Shown: positions 39,868 through 48,411 of the stretch, piece by piece | How the letters are laid out: each line of letters begins with the position of its first letter | How positions within the stretch are numbered: position 1 is the first letter of the stretch | Assembly: GCF_006546735.2 (NCBI RefSeq) | Contig: NZ_VICD02000006.1 | Coordinates: 61,586 to 125,585, forward strand | From: Marilutibacter maris | GTDB lineage: Bacteria; Pseudomonadota; Gammaproteobacteria; Xanthomonadales; Xanthomonadaceae | Direction of reading: 5' to 3' | DNA: 64,000 nt | Notes under the pieces: model-generated | What the model was told of the DNA's origin: nothing | What the model saw: the letters and a program-made list of their open reading frames with translations, nothing else | Databases searched by the model: none | Position numbers and translations under genes: made by a program

Positions 39868-40668
39868 ATGTCTCAGAACAAAACGGAAGAACAAACCTTT
39901 GACGTTGAACAGAAACTGTTCGCCAGCTCGAGTTTGAGCTCTTGTCTGTTAGTCCACATTGTATTGGGTCTGCTTGGCATCACAGGTTTGACCGCTTTGC
40001 TTATTTCACTGCTTGTCGGTGCGGCCACAGGCTCCATAGTAGCTCTGTATGTTTGCACTCTGTGTCGCCCCCCGATGGGTGCGTTTGAACTTCGGACCTG
40101 GTTCTGGGACCACATTCCAACAATCAACCACTGGCTGGTCCGCCATGACCGCTACAAGTTTGATCGTGACCCATGCTACCCGGCCAACATTATTCTCAGT
40201 CCGAACGCTGCTGTGACCGCTCACTTGGTGAAGTCCGGCGTGGACCCAAATTATCGCGGACTGAATGAGGACACCGAATGCATCACCGCATTGCATGTAG
40301 CACGTACCGTTGAACAAGCACGTGTACTACTGGACGCAGGCGCAGACTTGAACGCAAGAGACAAGTATGGCCGAACCCCTCTCTTTCGTATCTTCACTTT
40401 AATCCGTCTGGACGATCTGAACGCGCTGGGCGGTCCTTCGCAAGAGAATGAAAGAAGGGTTGCCAAGGCGAACCACGAACAAGACAGCGCCATTGCCCAG
40501 CTGTTGCTGGACCACGGTGCTGACCCGTTCGCCAAGGACCACGAAGGCCGCATGTCGATGATCGATGTTGTGTGCGAAGCGCGCCGGAACGCGCTTTCCT
40601 CAATCGCTCAACAGGCAAGGCCTCAGGGATGCGCGAGCGATCTACCTGAACCACGGAGGGCGATGTGA
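39868..40668 (+). CDS. Membrane-anchored ankyrin protein
   Basis: This 266-aa protein has two hydrophobic helices (about residues 30-65), then ankyrin repeats: NAAVTAHLVKSGVDPNYRGLNEDTECITALHVA, EQARVLLDAGADLNARDKYGRTPLF, IAQLLLDHGADPFAKDHEGRM. The repeat domain follows the second helix. The start is ATG 39868, as the longer frame runs through the promoter. GC is lower than in the flanks. It overlaps the next gene by one base (TGATG). It may scaffold a membrane complex. Confidence 0.7.
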   Translation: MSQNKTEEQTFDVEQKLFASSSLSSCLLVHIVLGLLGITGLTALLISLLVGAATGSIVALYVCTLCRPPMGAFELRTWFWDHIPTINHWLVRHDRYKFDRDPCYPANIILSPNAAVTAHLVKSGVDPNYRGLNEDTECITALHVARTVEQARVLLDAGADLNARDKYGRTPLFRIFTLIRLDDLNALGGPSQENERRVAKANHEQDSAIAQLLLDHGADPFAKDHEGRMSMIDVVCEARRNALSSIAQQARPQGCASDLPEPRRAM

Positions 40669-40880
40669 TGGGGCTTCTTCTGGCTGCCGCCTTGGGCACC
40701 GGAAAGTTCACGATTTCCATCACGATTGAGGACCGCTGCGCCATCCAGGAGCGTTCGGTTCGGTGCAATGCGTCCGCCCCCTATCGCGTTGAACAGGATC
40801 TTGCCCCTATTCTGGTCAATGATGGTTCCGCCCCCGCCCGAGTTGCGGAAGACACCGCGCGCGTGATGGTCGTGTACTAA
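40668..40880 (+). CDS. Mini pilin-like protein, 70 aa
   Basis: This small protein reads GKFTISITIEDRCAIQERSVRCNASAPYRVEQ: a strand, a cysteine, then V-x-C-N-x-S-x-PY-x-V. This is the core of spore-coat-U pilin domains, including that of the 34912 gene (CEITS, VICNKDAGYSI). It is half the normal size and has only a short hydrophobic start (GLLLAAALGTG), so export is doubtful. GGAGG lies eight bases upstream. It is coupled to the ankyrin gene and shares its promoter type with the fimbrial operon. Confidence 0.5.
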   Translation: MGLLLAAALGTGKFTISITIEDRCAIQERSVRCNASAPYRVEQDLAPILVNDGSAPARVAEDTARVMVVY

Positions 40881-40882
40881 CG

Positions 40883-41302
40883 CTAGCCGGCGTTTGCCTT
40901 GTAGAGCGTGCGTTGCCCACCTGGCTTTACTTGCTTGGCCGTTGGCTTTGCCAGGCCTGGGATCAAACAATCTGCCGGGCTGTGCCCACGCTTGACCTTT
41001 TCGGCCAGCCATCGCGGCTGGCTGCCACGGCCTGACCAAGTGTTCCGTGGGTTGCCCGGGTCGCGATACTTGGGCGCAACCTTGCCTGGCTTGCGCTTCC
41101 TTCGCTTTGCGATGGCCTTCTCTGCTGTGGGAGTATCCAGCACCTGTTCGATCGTATAGCCATTCTTGGCCGCCAACAGAGCGAGCTCACGGCGGACCTG
41201 TGCGACTGGGCGGCGCTTGGCCAGTTCCTTCAGTCTACGTTCCGCAGCCTTGATGAGCTGTGTGAGTTCTGCGAGGGAATAGTGTTCGAGCGCGACTTTC
41301 AA
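40883..41302 (-). CDS. H-NS-like nucleoid protein
   Basis: This protein of about 139 aa has a helical N-terminal oligomerisation region (HYSLAELTQLIKAAERRLKELAK) and the H-NS C-terminal DNA-binding block KYRDPGNPRNTWSGRGSQPRWLAEKV. H-NS proteins silence AT-richer foreign DNA; plasmid copies hide the cost of the plasmid. Start: TTG 41302 has AAGGAAC seven bases upstream and gives a normal family N-terminus; TTG 41332 is the longer option. It probably covers the lower-GC cargo in this part of the element. Confidence 0.8.
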   Translation of the reverse strand: MKVALEHYSLAELTQLIKAAERRLKELAKRRPVAQVRRELALLAAKNGYTIEQVLDTPTAEKAIAKRRKRKPGKVAPKYRDPGNPRNTWSGRGSQPRWLAEKVKRGHSPADCLIPGLAKPTAKQVKPGGQRTLYKANAG

Positions 41303-41341
41303 CGAATATGTTCCTTGTGGACGGATGGCCAATCTGGAAGG

Positions 41342-44203
41342 TCAGCGGGTTTCCTTCGCTGCTTGGCCTAACGTAGCTGACAGGTTCCTACTCGCTTTGC
41401 AGCCTTCCTGAAAGCGAGAACAGCCCAAGAATGGACCATGTCGACCGTTCCTCGACTGAATGACACCCCGCTTACATGCAGGACATTGATCACCCGCCTT
41501 GGTGCTGGTCGGTAGCTTTTGGGCCCGCGGCCTGGGCTGGGCTGTTGTGGCCGTAACTTGGTCCACCTTGCGCTTGAAGGTACACGCGGGAAAGCGGCTG
41601 CACCCGTGGAAGTCGCCGTAAGGGCCTGACCGCAGCTGCAAGACCCCACGGCCGCACTCAGGGCAAGGTTCCAGGGCCTCGCCATCGATAGGCTCGATCT
41701 TGATGTGTTCCTTCTTGGCCAGCTCCACCAGAAACCGCGAGGGCTGGCCCAGCGTTGTGTAGAGCCGAACCTGCTTGCGGGCGCGGGTCATGGCCACATA
41801 GAACAGGCGGCGCTCCTCGGCAAACGGGAAAGGATCTGGCGCTGGCATGGCCAGCTGCAGGGCAGGGTCGTCCTGGATTTGGCTGGGGAAGCCGCGGGTG
41901 CCTTCGACAACATTGAGGACGAACACGTACTCGGCCTCCAAGCCCTTGGAGCCGTGGGCGGTGCGGAACTCGATCTTCAACGTGTCGCCGAACCTGCGTT
42001 GCCAGGACTCCAACGCGGTGGGCTTGTCATCGCGGTAGCGCCCCAGGAGCATGACGGTGATGTGCGGCCCCTTAGCCGGCGTCAGCTTTCCGTTGGCCGC
42101 CAGCTCGTGCATATGGGCCAGTTGCTTCTCGACGTAGCCGGCAATGCTGTCCTGGTCCGCGAAGCCATAAGCCAGCATGGGCGTCTTGGTCAGCGGATTG
42201 GTTGTCTTGACCTTCTTTTTGATCTGCGCCGGGTTGGCTTGGACGAACTGGCTGGACACATCGCATAGGTCCTGCGGGCACCGGAACGTGGTGCTGAGCG
42301 ACAGCCGCGTGGCGTGGTCGAAGGTCTTCTCGAACTCCGTCATCACCGTGATGTCCGAGCCTGCATAGCGGTTGATGCCCTGCCAGTCGTCACCCACCAC
42401 GCACAAGTGAGCGGGCGGGTCGGATTGTGCCGCCAGGGCCTTCAACAGCCGGATACGGGCCCGGGAACTATCCTGGAACTCGTCGGCCAGAATGAGGGTA
42501 TATGGGCTCTTGTAGGCTCCGGACTCCACGTGCCCAGCGGCCAGGATCAGCATGTCCTCGAAGTCGATGAAGTTGCCCCGCTGCAGCCTCCGCTCCCACT
42601 CCCCAGCAATCCGCTCATAGATGGACAGGTACATGCGCAGGCGTGCGCCGAACCCGTCTTTGGACTGGACGGTGAGCGCGGTCAGCAGGTCCTGGTGGGT
42701 CAGGCCATTGTTCTTGACGTGCTGCTGAAACACCCGGAATGACCGGGCCAGGTCTTGTTCGTGGACGGGTGGCAGACCTGTGACTTCCTTGCTCGGGTCG
42801 AAGGTGGGCTGCACGCCCCGCTCAATCAGCACTTGCTCCAAGGCCGGGATGGCCTCGCCGGTCAGCAGACCATGCGATGTGGTCTCGAACAGTGCCGTTC
42901 CCTTTTCGACGTGTAGGGCGCGCTTCCATCTCACGCCTGAGAGGTAGTCTTGGAAGTGTTTGGGTGCCTGGCCCTTTTCGTTCAGCGCGAAATGCTCGTG
43001 GTAGAGCTTGGCGTCGGGATAGTAGAAGTCGGGGAAGTATTGCCGGTGCTGGTGGTCGGCCGTCTCGTGCTCGTAGGGGCGCTCGTAGTCGTAGTTCACG
43101 CCGTTGTAGAACAGCCAGTCGGCGATCGTGCGTTCTTCCTTGCTCTTGACCACCTCCCCTCGGGCCGTGCGAAAGCCCCGCACGCCGTTGGCGTAGGCTT
43201 CGGGCTCGTCGGGCTGGTCCCACCTGCCAACGTCGCGGGCATACACCGTCCGGAACAGGTCCCAATCGCGCTTGAATGTCTTGTCCTGCTCGGACAGCAT
43301 TCGGATGATCTCGCCGACCTCCCGCACGTCGGCTCCGGGATTGCTGGGGTCCACCCACGGGGCAAGTGACGGCTTCTTGCCAGTGGCCTTGCCGATCACA
43401 TCAATGCCGAAGGCGTGGAAGGTACCGGACCTGACCTTCTCGACCCCGGGCACGCCTTTTAACTGCTCGGCAATCCGCTGTCCCACTTCGTCGGCGGTGG
43501 CACGGTTGAACGCCAACAAGAGGATCTGCTCGGGCGTGGCCAGGCCTTCGTGCAGCACATAGCCGGTCTTGGCCACCATCGTGGACGTTTTGCCAGAGCC
43601 TGCGGCGGCCACGACCATGACCGCGTCGTCCATGCACACGCAGGCATGGATCTGCTCGTCGGTAAGTGGGTTCTTCTCTACCGTGTCGAAGAACTCCTTG
43701 CGCACGATCTTCTGAAGCGCCAGGTGTCGGGCGTTCCGCTTGTCGAACTTTTTCTGCAACGTCTCTTCGGGCGAGGTGTCGCCCACGGCCTGCTTCCAGG
43801 TCTTGCAAGCGTGCTTAGGTGCTGGGTACTTTGCTAGCAGTCTTCGTACACTTCCGTTCGGGATCCATCGCCCAGCGGGCAGAGCCCCAGACAGCTGGCT
43901 ATTCCACTGTCTGTGTGCCTCCTTGAACTCGTCGTCCTCACGCTTTTGCTTGGCCAGCCGCTCGGCCTCGACCGCAGGATCAAGCTTTGGCGGTGGAGGA
44001 GCTACAGCAGCACCGGAAGTCTTGCTGCCGAATATCGACCAAGCAAGCCAGATCGTGCCGAACTGTATAACGGACAGCCATAGAGCGAACACCTGCAGAA
44101 GGGTCCAGACCACCCAGAACCCGACGATCCAGCCTCGCTTGCGACCGCCCAGAGCAATCGACACGAAAATGATGACCTGCCAAGCCAGTATCCCCTCGAT
44201 CAT
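41342..44203 (-). CDS. UvrD/HelIV-type helicase with inserted nuclease and topoisomerase zinc fingers
   Basis: This 953-aa protein begins with two membrane helices (residues 5-55). The SF1 helicase core has VVAAAGSGKTS as Walker A near residue 208 and ILADEFQDSS as Walker B. Between helicase motifs lies an insertion RTIADWLFYNGVNYDYERPY...YFPDFYY...LYHEHF, which looks like a PD-(D/E)xK endonuclease. The C-terminus holds two topoisomerase-type Cys4 zinc fingers (CPECGRG...GCSRFPAC and CPACKRG...GCSRFQEGC). This is the long form of DNA helicase IV. Such genes are common in islands, with or without a defence role. Confidence 0.8.
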   Translation of the reverse strand: MIEGILAWQVIIFVSIALGGRKRGWIVGFWVVWTLLQVFALWLSVIQFGTIWLAWSIFGSKTSGAAVAPPPPKLDPAVEAERLAKQKREDDEFKEAHRQWNSQLSGALPAGRWIPNGSVRRLLAKYPAPKHACKTWKQAVGDTSPEETLQKKFDKRNARHLALQKIVRKEFFDTVEKNPLTDEQIHACVCMDDAVMVVAAAGSGKTSTMVAKTGYVLHEGLATPEQILLLAFNRATADEVGQRIAEQLKGVPGVEKVRSGTFHAFGIDVIGKATGKKPSLAPWVDPSNPGADVREVGEIIRMLSEQDKTFKRDWDLFRTVYARDVGRWDQPDEPEAYANGVRGFRTARGEVVKSKEERTIADWLFYNGVNYDYERPYEHETADHQHRQYFPDFYYPDAKLYHEHFALNEKGQAPKHFQDYLSGVRWKRALHVEKGTALFETTSHGLLTGEAIPALEQVLIERGVQPTFDPSKEVTGLPPVHEQDLARSFRVFQQHVKNNGLTHQDLLTALTVQSKDGFGARLRMYLSIYERIAGEWERRLQRGNFIDFEDMLILAAGHVESGAYKSPYTLILADEFQDSSRARIRLLKALAAQSDPPAHLCVVGDDWQGINRYAGSDITVMTEFEKTFDHATRLSLSTTFRCPQDLCDVSSQFVQANPAQIKKKVKTTNPLTKTPMLAYGFADQDSIAGYVEKQLAHMHELAANGKLTPAKGPHITVMLLGRYRDDKPTALESWQRRFGDTLKIEFRTAHGSKGLEAEYVFVLNVVEGTRGFPSQIQDDPALQLAMPAPDPFPFAEERRLFYVAMTRARKQVRLYTTLGQPSRFLVELAKKEHIKIEPIDGEALEPCPECGRGVLQLRSGPYGDFHGCSRFPACTFKRKVDQVTATTAQPRPRAQKLPTSTKAGDQCPACKRGVIQSRNGRHGPFLGCSRFQEGCKASRNLSATLGQAAKETR

Positions 44204-44270
44204 TCGCTACCCCAATCCGTCGCTCCCCTTGTCCCTGGGGCCATCTTGCCATGGGACCCGCGGGTAGGAC

Positions 44271-44654
44271 CTAGCGCCGCCGCCCTAGCCCGGGGCTACC
44301 ACCCTGGACAACAGGGCTGCCGCCGCGACGCCTGCGCTCGCCTTCATCCGGTCCCAAGGCGCGCTCCATGCGCTCCTTGGCATTGCGCGGCGGGGGACGT
44401 GGCGGAACGACCGGAGGCAGCTTGGCAATTTCCTTGCGTGTCATGGGCCCATTCCGCTTCTGGCTACCGTGGACCTTATTCTTGCGGGTCGCCTTCTTCT
44501 GGCGGTCCTTGTGGATCTGGGCCTGGTGTCGGATCCGTGGGATCACACCCTTGACCAGCTTCTCGGCCTTGGGGCGGCCATACCCGAACACGCGCATGGC
44601 GTCGTTGACCATGCGCTCGAACAACGCCTTCTCGTCGTCCTGCAAACCCGTCAT
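44271..44654 (-). CDS. Small basic protein, third gene of a coupled set
   Basis: This 127-aa protein begins MTGLQDDEKALFERMVNDAMRVFGYGRPKAEKLV, a short helical domain, followed by a long, very basic Pro/Arg tail (PPVVPPRPPPRNAKERMERAL). It overlaps the preceding gene by four bases (ATGA). The basic tail suggests nucleic-acid binding. No family match. Confidence 0.5.
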   Translation of the reverse strand: MTGLQDDEKALFERMVNDAMRVFGYGRPKAEKLVKGVIPRIRHQAQIHKDRQKKATRKNKVHGSQKRNGPMTRKEIAKLPPVVPPRPPPRNAKERMERALGPDEGERRRRGGSPVVQGGSPGLGRRR

Positions 44655-45025
44655 TCCTGGATCGTCCCCTTGCCGCGATACTGCTTGGCCAGGTCGCTGG
44701 CGCACAGCGGCGTGCCCTTCGGGTGCGCATTGGCCACAGCGAACGCGGCCACCTTGGTGGCCTGCTCCAACGCCTGCTTGGTAATGCCGTCCTCGGACCA
44801 GTCCTCGGGTAATGCGGCTATCGCCGCCAGCGCCTCCTTGCCGGACAGGTACTGCATGCAGGTCAGCAATGACCATTGGGCACCGGTAGCTTCGCGAAGG
44901 AGACGTCCAGCGTCCTCTTCGGTCATGCGGTCGGCCAGCACGGCCGACAGGGCGACAGTTGCCAGCTTGACCTTGATCAAGGCTGGGAGCTTCTTCTTCG
45001 GCGGATTGCGGTTGTGGTCCCTCAC
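44651..45025 (-). CDS. Small helical protein, second gene of a coupled set
   Basis: This 124-aa protein (MRDHNRNPPKKKLPALIKVKLATVALSAVLADRMTEEDAGRLLREATG...) is helical and soluble, with a basic start. It is coupled by ATGA overlaps to the genes on both sides. Not recognised. Confidence 0.5.
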   Translation of the reverse strand: MRDHNRNPPKKKLPALIKVKLATVALSAVLADRMTEEDAGRLLREATGAQWSLLTCMQYLSGKEALAAIAALPEDWSEDGITKQALEQATKVAAFAVANAHPKGTPLCASDLAKQYRGKGTIQE

Positions 45026-46368
45026 GGGTGGAGGTTCTCCGGCAAGCCCGAACTCAACAGTTCGCTACCCTCCAAATAATGTCGCAGAACCGATTCGGGC
45101 TGCTGACCATGAAATAGGGCCCGGAAGATCACACCCGACAGCAACATCATTTCCTCCCCAGCGAGTGAGAACATTAGCCCCTTGCCCCGATGAACGATCG
45201 GCTCAACGCCGTCGATCTTCGCTCGCCCAAGCTCTTTTCGTGTTGCGTAGCGCACATCCATCCCCGCCATTTCACACACTTCGATCAGCCGCGGAATGGA
45301 AACGGCGATGCAGACGTTCATGCGCCCAAAGACCAGATCCATCATGATTTCGTTGGCTAGGCCCATGGAGAACACCGGCGGCGCCAAGGGGACGTGCATG
45401 CAATCTGCCAGTCGAATGATGTGGTAGTCCTGCTCCACATCCCCCTCAAGATTCAATGCCATGAGGAACATCATATGTCCGCTGGTGGCCAACTCGCCTG
45501 CGTAGGCACCCATGAAGATGGGGCCTTGCACATCATAGGCCCAGCTCTGCTTTTCCTTGGCCGTCTCAGTGAGTTTGGCTAGAGCCTCGTCCCAGTTCTT
45601 GATAGGAAAGAAGGGCTCCGGGATCCGCACTACCTCTCCAGTGTCTGGATCCTTCGCTTGGCCGGTAGACATGAGATCCCGCAAGTGAGTCATGCGCGCC
45701 TTCTGGCGCAGCACACGCCCCATCTGCTTGACAGTCTTCGGGCTCTCCGTCTTCTCGACGATCTCGCGGAAGGTTTCGCATCCAGAGGCCTCGTAGAACA
45801 TCGCAAGGTCCATGACGTGCTTGTTGTGTTGCCCTTCCTTGACCTCGATGTACGACGTGCGCCGGTCCGCCGACACGCTCATGATGTCGCCCACCTGGAC
45901 AAAGGAAGTCAGATCGGTGATGAGCGGCATGCAGCCAAGGTCCTGCTCTCGAAGCTCCCGGGCCACACGAAGGACACACTCGAAATTCGACTGGGTCAGA
46001 TCCGGCTGCCTCTGGGACTTGTAGATCCGGCGGGCATAGCACAACTGGCCACCCAGCATTCCCCACGCGATGGTGTCAGCGATCGCCCGAAACAACAGCT
46101 GCTCGGAGACATCCAGCGGCACCCCAGTGGAAATACGGGAGGCCATCTTCTCTTGGGCGGAAAACATCCCTTCGTGGGCTAGCTCGTAAAACTTGCGCCG
46201 AAAGTCCGCGTCAGTCTTGAGCCGGTCGGAGTCCAGTTCGCCCCACAGTTCCCGGCTACCAGCACACGCGAGTTCCACCAACTCCCTGGCCAATGGCTCC
46301 AAGTCAGGCCGCAGCGTCCTGAGCCTGAGCCGTTTCTCGATGCTCTCTGGAATCTTGGGTTCGCTCAT
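45022..46368 (-). CDS. Nuclease-like protein, lead gene of a coupled set
   Basis: I do not know this 448-aa family. Near residue 155 it has LITDLTSFVQVGDIMSVSADRRTSYIEVKEGQHNKH. The GDI, about 15 residues, then EVK is the core of a PD-(D/E)xK nuclease. The rest is helical with a C-terminal block of hydrophobic strands. It leads a three-gene, fully overlapping operon (46368 to 44271). Taken with its place in a defence-rich stretch, it is a candidate antiphage effector. Confidence 0.5.
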   Translation of the reverse strand: MSEPKIPESIEKRLRLRTLRPDLEPLARELVELACAGSRELWGELDSDRLKTDADFRRKFYELAHEGMFSAQEKMASRISTGVPLDVSEQLLFRAIADTIAWGMLGGQLCYARRIYKSQRQPDLTQSNFECVLRVARELREQDLGCMPLITDLTSFVQVGDIMSVSADRRTSYIEVKEGQHNKHVMDLAMFYEASGCETFREIVEKTESPKTVKQMGRVLRQKARMTHLRDLMSTGQAKDPDTGEVVRIPEPFFPIKNWDEALAKLTETAKEKQSWAYDVQGPIFMGAYAGELATSGHMMFLMALNLEGDVEQDYHIIRLADCMHVPLAPPVFSMGLANEIMMDLVFGRMNVCIAVSIPRLIEVCEMAGMDVRYATRKELGRAKIDGVEPIVHRGKGLMFSLAGEEMMLLSGVIFRALFHGQQPESVLRHYLEGSELLSSGLPENLHP

Positions 46369-46445
46369 GTCATTCCCTGACTGGTAGGTCGCGCCAGAAT
46401 TCAGGCCCTGGCTTTTTGCCCCCGATGGGCCGAAGAAAAGCCAAG

Positions 46446-46700
46446 TCAGACGATATCTATATTCCGCTGCCCTCGCCTAACAATCAGACATGTGGCTGGA
46501 TCTGCAGCGACTTGCTCTACTATCTGAGCTTCTGACAGAAGCCCTGTATCCAAGACCCTGTGATCGCACATATCGCAGCGTCTGTGGCCATCAGACTCTA
46601 CCTGCAGCTGATTCAGCCGCACGTTGAGATGGCACGACAAAGCCTTGATTACCTTGCCAGCGTGCGTCATTAGCGTCTTCGTTTCTGGATTGAACTTCAT
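46446..46700 (-). CDS. Small Cys-motif protein
   Basis: This 84-aa protein reads MKFNPETKTLMTHAGKVIKALSCHLNVRLNQLQVESDGHRRCDMCDHRVLDTGLLSEAQIVEQVAADPATCL. The CxxC (CDMC) with other Cys/His residues suggests one zinc site. It lies 8 bp after the 164-aa gene and appears to be co-expressed with it. Similar small proteins occur on islands with unknown function. Confidence 0.55.
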   Translation of the reverse strand: MKFNPETKTLMTHAGKVIKALSCHLNVRLNQLQVESDGHRRCDMCDHRVLDTGLLSEAQIVEQVAADPATCLIVRRGQRNIDIV

Positions 46701-46708
46701 GGCCTGGC

Positions 46709-47203
46709 TTATCCAATCCACTCATCTGCATCTTTGGCAGGGTCAAAAAGGATCTCGAAATCCTCTCCGTTCCAGATAGCTGGCGCGCACGCCAAACGAG
46801 GGTGATATCCCTGATTGCCCCACACAGCGACGATATCCTCAATCAAGTCCTCTAGCCACACGGCTTCGCCCGGCACAAGGTCATCCGGGATCAGGTAGGC
46901 CGCAAATGGATTGGGGAAGTTATACGGGTAGTAGTCACGGAACTCCATGACCATGTTCTGGCCATAACCGCGTATGTCACCAAGAAGTTCGATCTTGCCG
47001 GTCAATGGGTCTTGGTCCACTCCCACCATGAAGTGCACATCAGGGCTCGGCTGCACCGCTTTGATGAGCGGGAAGAACCCTTCATCGACTGCGGCGTTGA
47101 TTGCGCGCTTCGTTCTTGCCGTCCGGATCACTGGACAGTTCTCATAACCAGACCGGGCTGCTGGCCCTTCGGTCAACTCGACGCCCCACCTTCGAGCTTT
47201 CAT
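46709..47203 (-). CDS. Hypothetical protein with a G8 tract before its start
   Basis: This 164-aa acidic protein (KARRWGVELTEGPAARSGYENCPVIRTARTKRAINAAVDEGFFPLIK...) is alpha/beta and soluble. The leader reads AAAGGGGGGGGAATG, so the ribosome site is part of an eight-G run. Slippage in this run would change the spacing of the ribosome site and could vary expression. The function is unknown. Confidence 0.5.
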   Translation of the reverse strand: MKARRWGVELTEGPAARSGYENCPVIRTARTKRAINAAVDEGFFPLIKAVQPSPDVHFMVGVDQDPLTGKIELLGDIRGYGQNMVMEFRDYYPYNFPNPFAAYLIPDDLVPGEAVWLEDLIEDIVAVWGNQGYHPRLACAPAIWNGEDFEILFDPAKDADEWIG

Positions 47204-47226
47204 TCCCCCCCCTTTATTCGTCGCGC

Positions 47227-48411
47227 CTACTTCTGCGCTTTCAGTTGTGCCGATTTCGGATCGTAGATGTAGTCCGTGATAGAGCCATCCCGAATACGGC
47301 TTACAGCCTCGTCAATTGCCTGCAACGGTACCAGGAACCACTCGCGCGGCTTCACCGGCCTGCCGAACCGATCTTCAATAGTCAGTTCCAGCTGCGCGGG
47401 CGCAAAAATCTTGTGGAAGAGGTTTTCCAGCTTCGTGCGATTGATATGGGCCAGCTTGTAGGTAGCCACGATGTCCACGCCCGCCAGTAGATAGGTAGCA
47501 TCGTCCTTGGCCGCGGCAATGCGTGTTTCCACCTTCCCGCCCGTCACACCGATCTTGTGGATCAGCTCGCGGTGCTGGGCCACGAACGGATGATCCGACC
47601 TGCTTTGCAGCACGTAGATGGTCCCGCTTTCGATATCGTCTGGCTCCAATGTGTCGCCGAACAGCGGCCCGTTGTCCGCGTCAGTAATGCGCCGTCCCGT
47701 TTCGTCCTTGTATAGCGCCCGCTGTAATGAGCGCTGCAGCAGGTTGCTCTCCGTGCCGTTGGAGTAGATGACGCGCATGCGGGCATCGGCTTCCCCGTTC
47801 GGGGCACGGATGGGCTCGCCGACCTCGGCGACATAGGCCATCTGCCCGCCCAGGATGAAGAAGTTGCCTTGCAGCACGCTGGCGTCACGCCCGAACCGCA
47901 ACGTCCTTCGCCTTCCATCCTTGAGGTCGTTTTCCACGCTCTCGAAAAGCGGCTGGAACTTCTCGAAGTCCTCGCAGCGCGTGCGGTTGGCGATCTCTTC
48001 TGCCGCCTTGCGTTCGGCAAAGGACGCCACATGGCGCAACTGGGTGATGTCGCCCTCCCCAGCCGGCGCATCGATCCCCAGCTCAGCCAGCAAGGCATCC
48101 TCGTCCAGCTCGTCCGGGTTGACGGTTGCGGCCACCTGTCCGTCCAGCAGCCCGGCCGTGTCCATGGGAGCCAGCAAATCGCGCGCCTCGGGGATACCGC
48201 GCAGACGATCCAGGCGCACGGCATAAATCCGCTCAAAAATATCGCGGTCCTCGCCGTGCTGGGGCGCGCGACCATGGGCTTCCACGAACCGCAGGATGTC
48301 CTCAAAGCCAGCGATCAGCCGCTCCTGCTGCGCCGTATGCGTGCTGGCCTTGGTGGGCGCTGCTTCGACGCCCAAGGCTTCCAGCAGGTCATCGTCGTCC
48401 ATGTCAGCCAT
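47227..48411 (-). CDS. GIY-YIG (T5orf172-type) nuclease of a methylase operon
   Basis: This 394-aa protein starts at ATG 48411 with an acidic segment. Its C-terminal third has GTIYVLQSRSDHPFVAQ, HKIGVTGGKVETRIAAA and YKLAHINRTKLENLFHKIF: the GIY-YIG strand pair, the catalytic Arg helix and the E of the T5orf172/MUG113 family. It overlaps the helicase gene end by 8 bp. It is most likely the cutting subunit of the three-gene system with the helicase and methylase upstream. Confidence 0.75.
   Translation of the reverse strand: MADMDDDDLLEALGVEAAPTKASTHTAQQERLIAGFEDILRFVEAHGRAPQHGEDRDIFERIYAVRLDRLRGIPEARDLLAPMDTAGLLDGQVAATVNPDELDEDALLAELGIDAPAGEGDITQLRHVASFAERKAAEEIANRTRCEDFEKFQPLFESVENDLKDGRRRTLRFGRDASVLQGNFFILGGQMAYVAEVGEPIRAPNGEADARMRVIYSNGTESNLLQRSLQRALYKDETGRRITDADNGPLFGDTLEPDDIESGTIYVLQSRSDHPFVAQHRELIHKIGVTGGKVETRIAAAKDDATYLLAGVDIVATYKLAHINRTKLENLFHKIFAPAQLELTIEDRFGRPVKPREWFLVPLQAIDEAVSRIRDGSITDYIYDPKSAQLKAQK

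Noticed and set aside
45028..45060. CCGGCAAGCCCGAACTC as another promoter copy
   Set aside because: It falls within the last codons of the 448-aa gene, lacks the TCGCA box at the right offset and precedes no start at a suitable distance.
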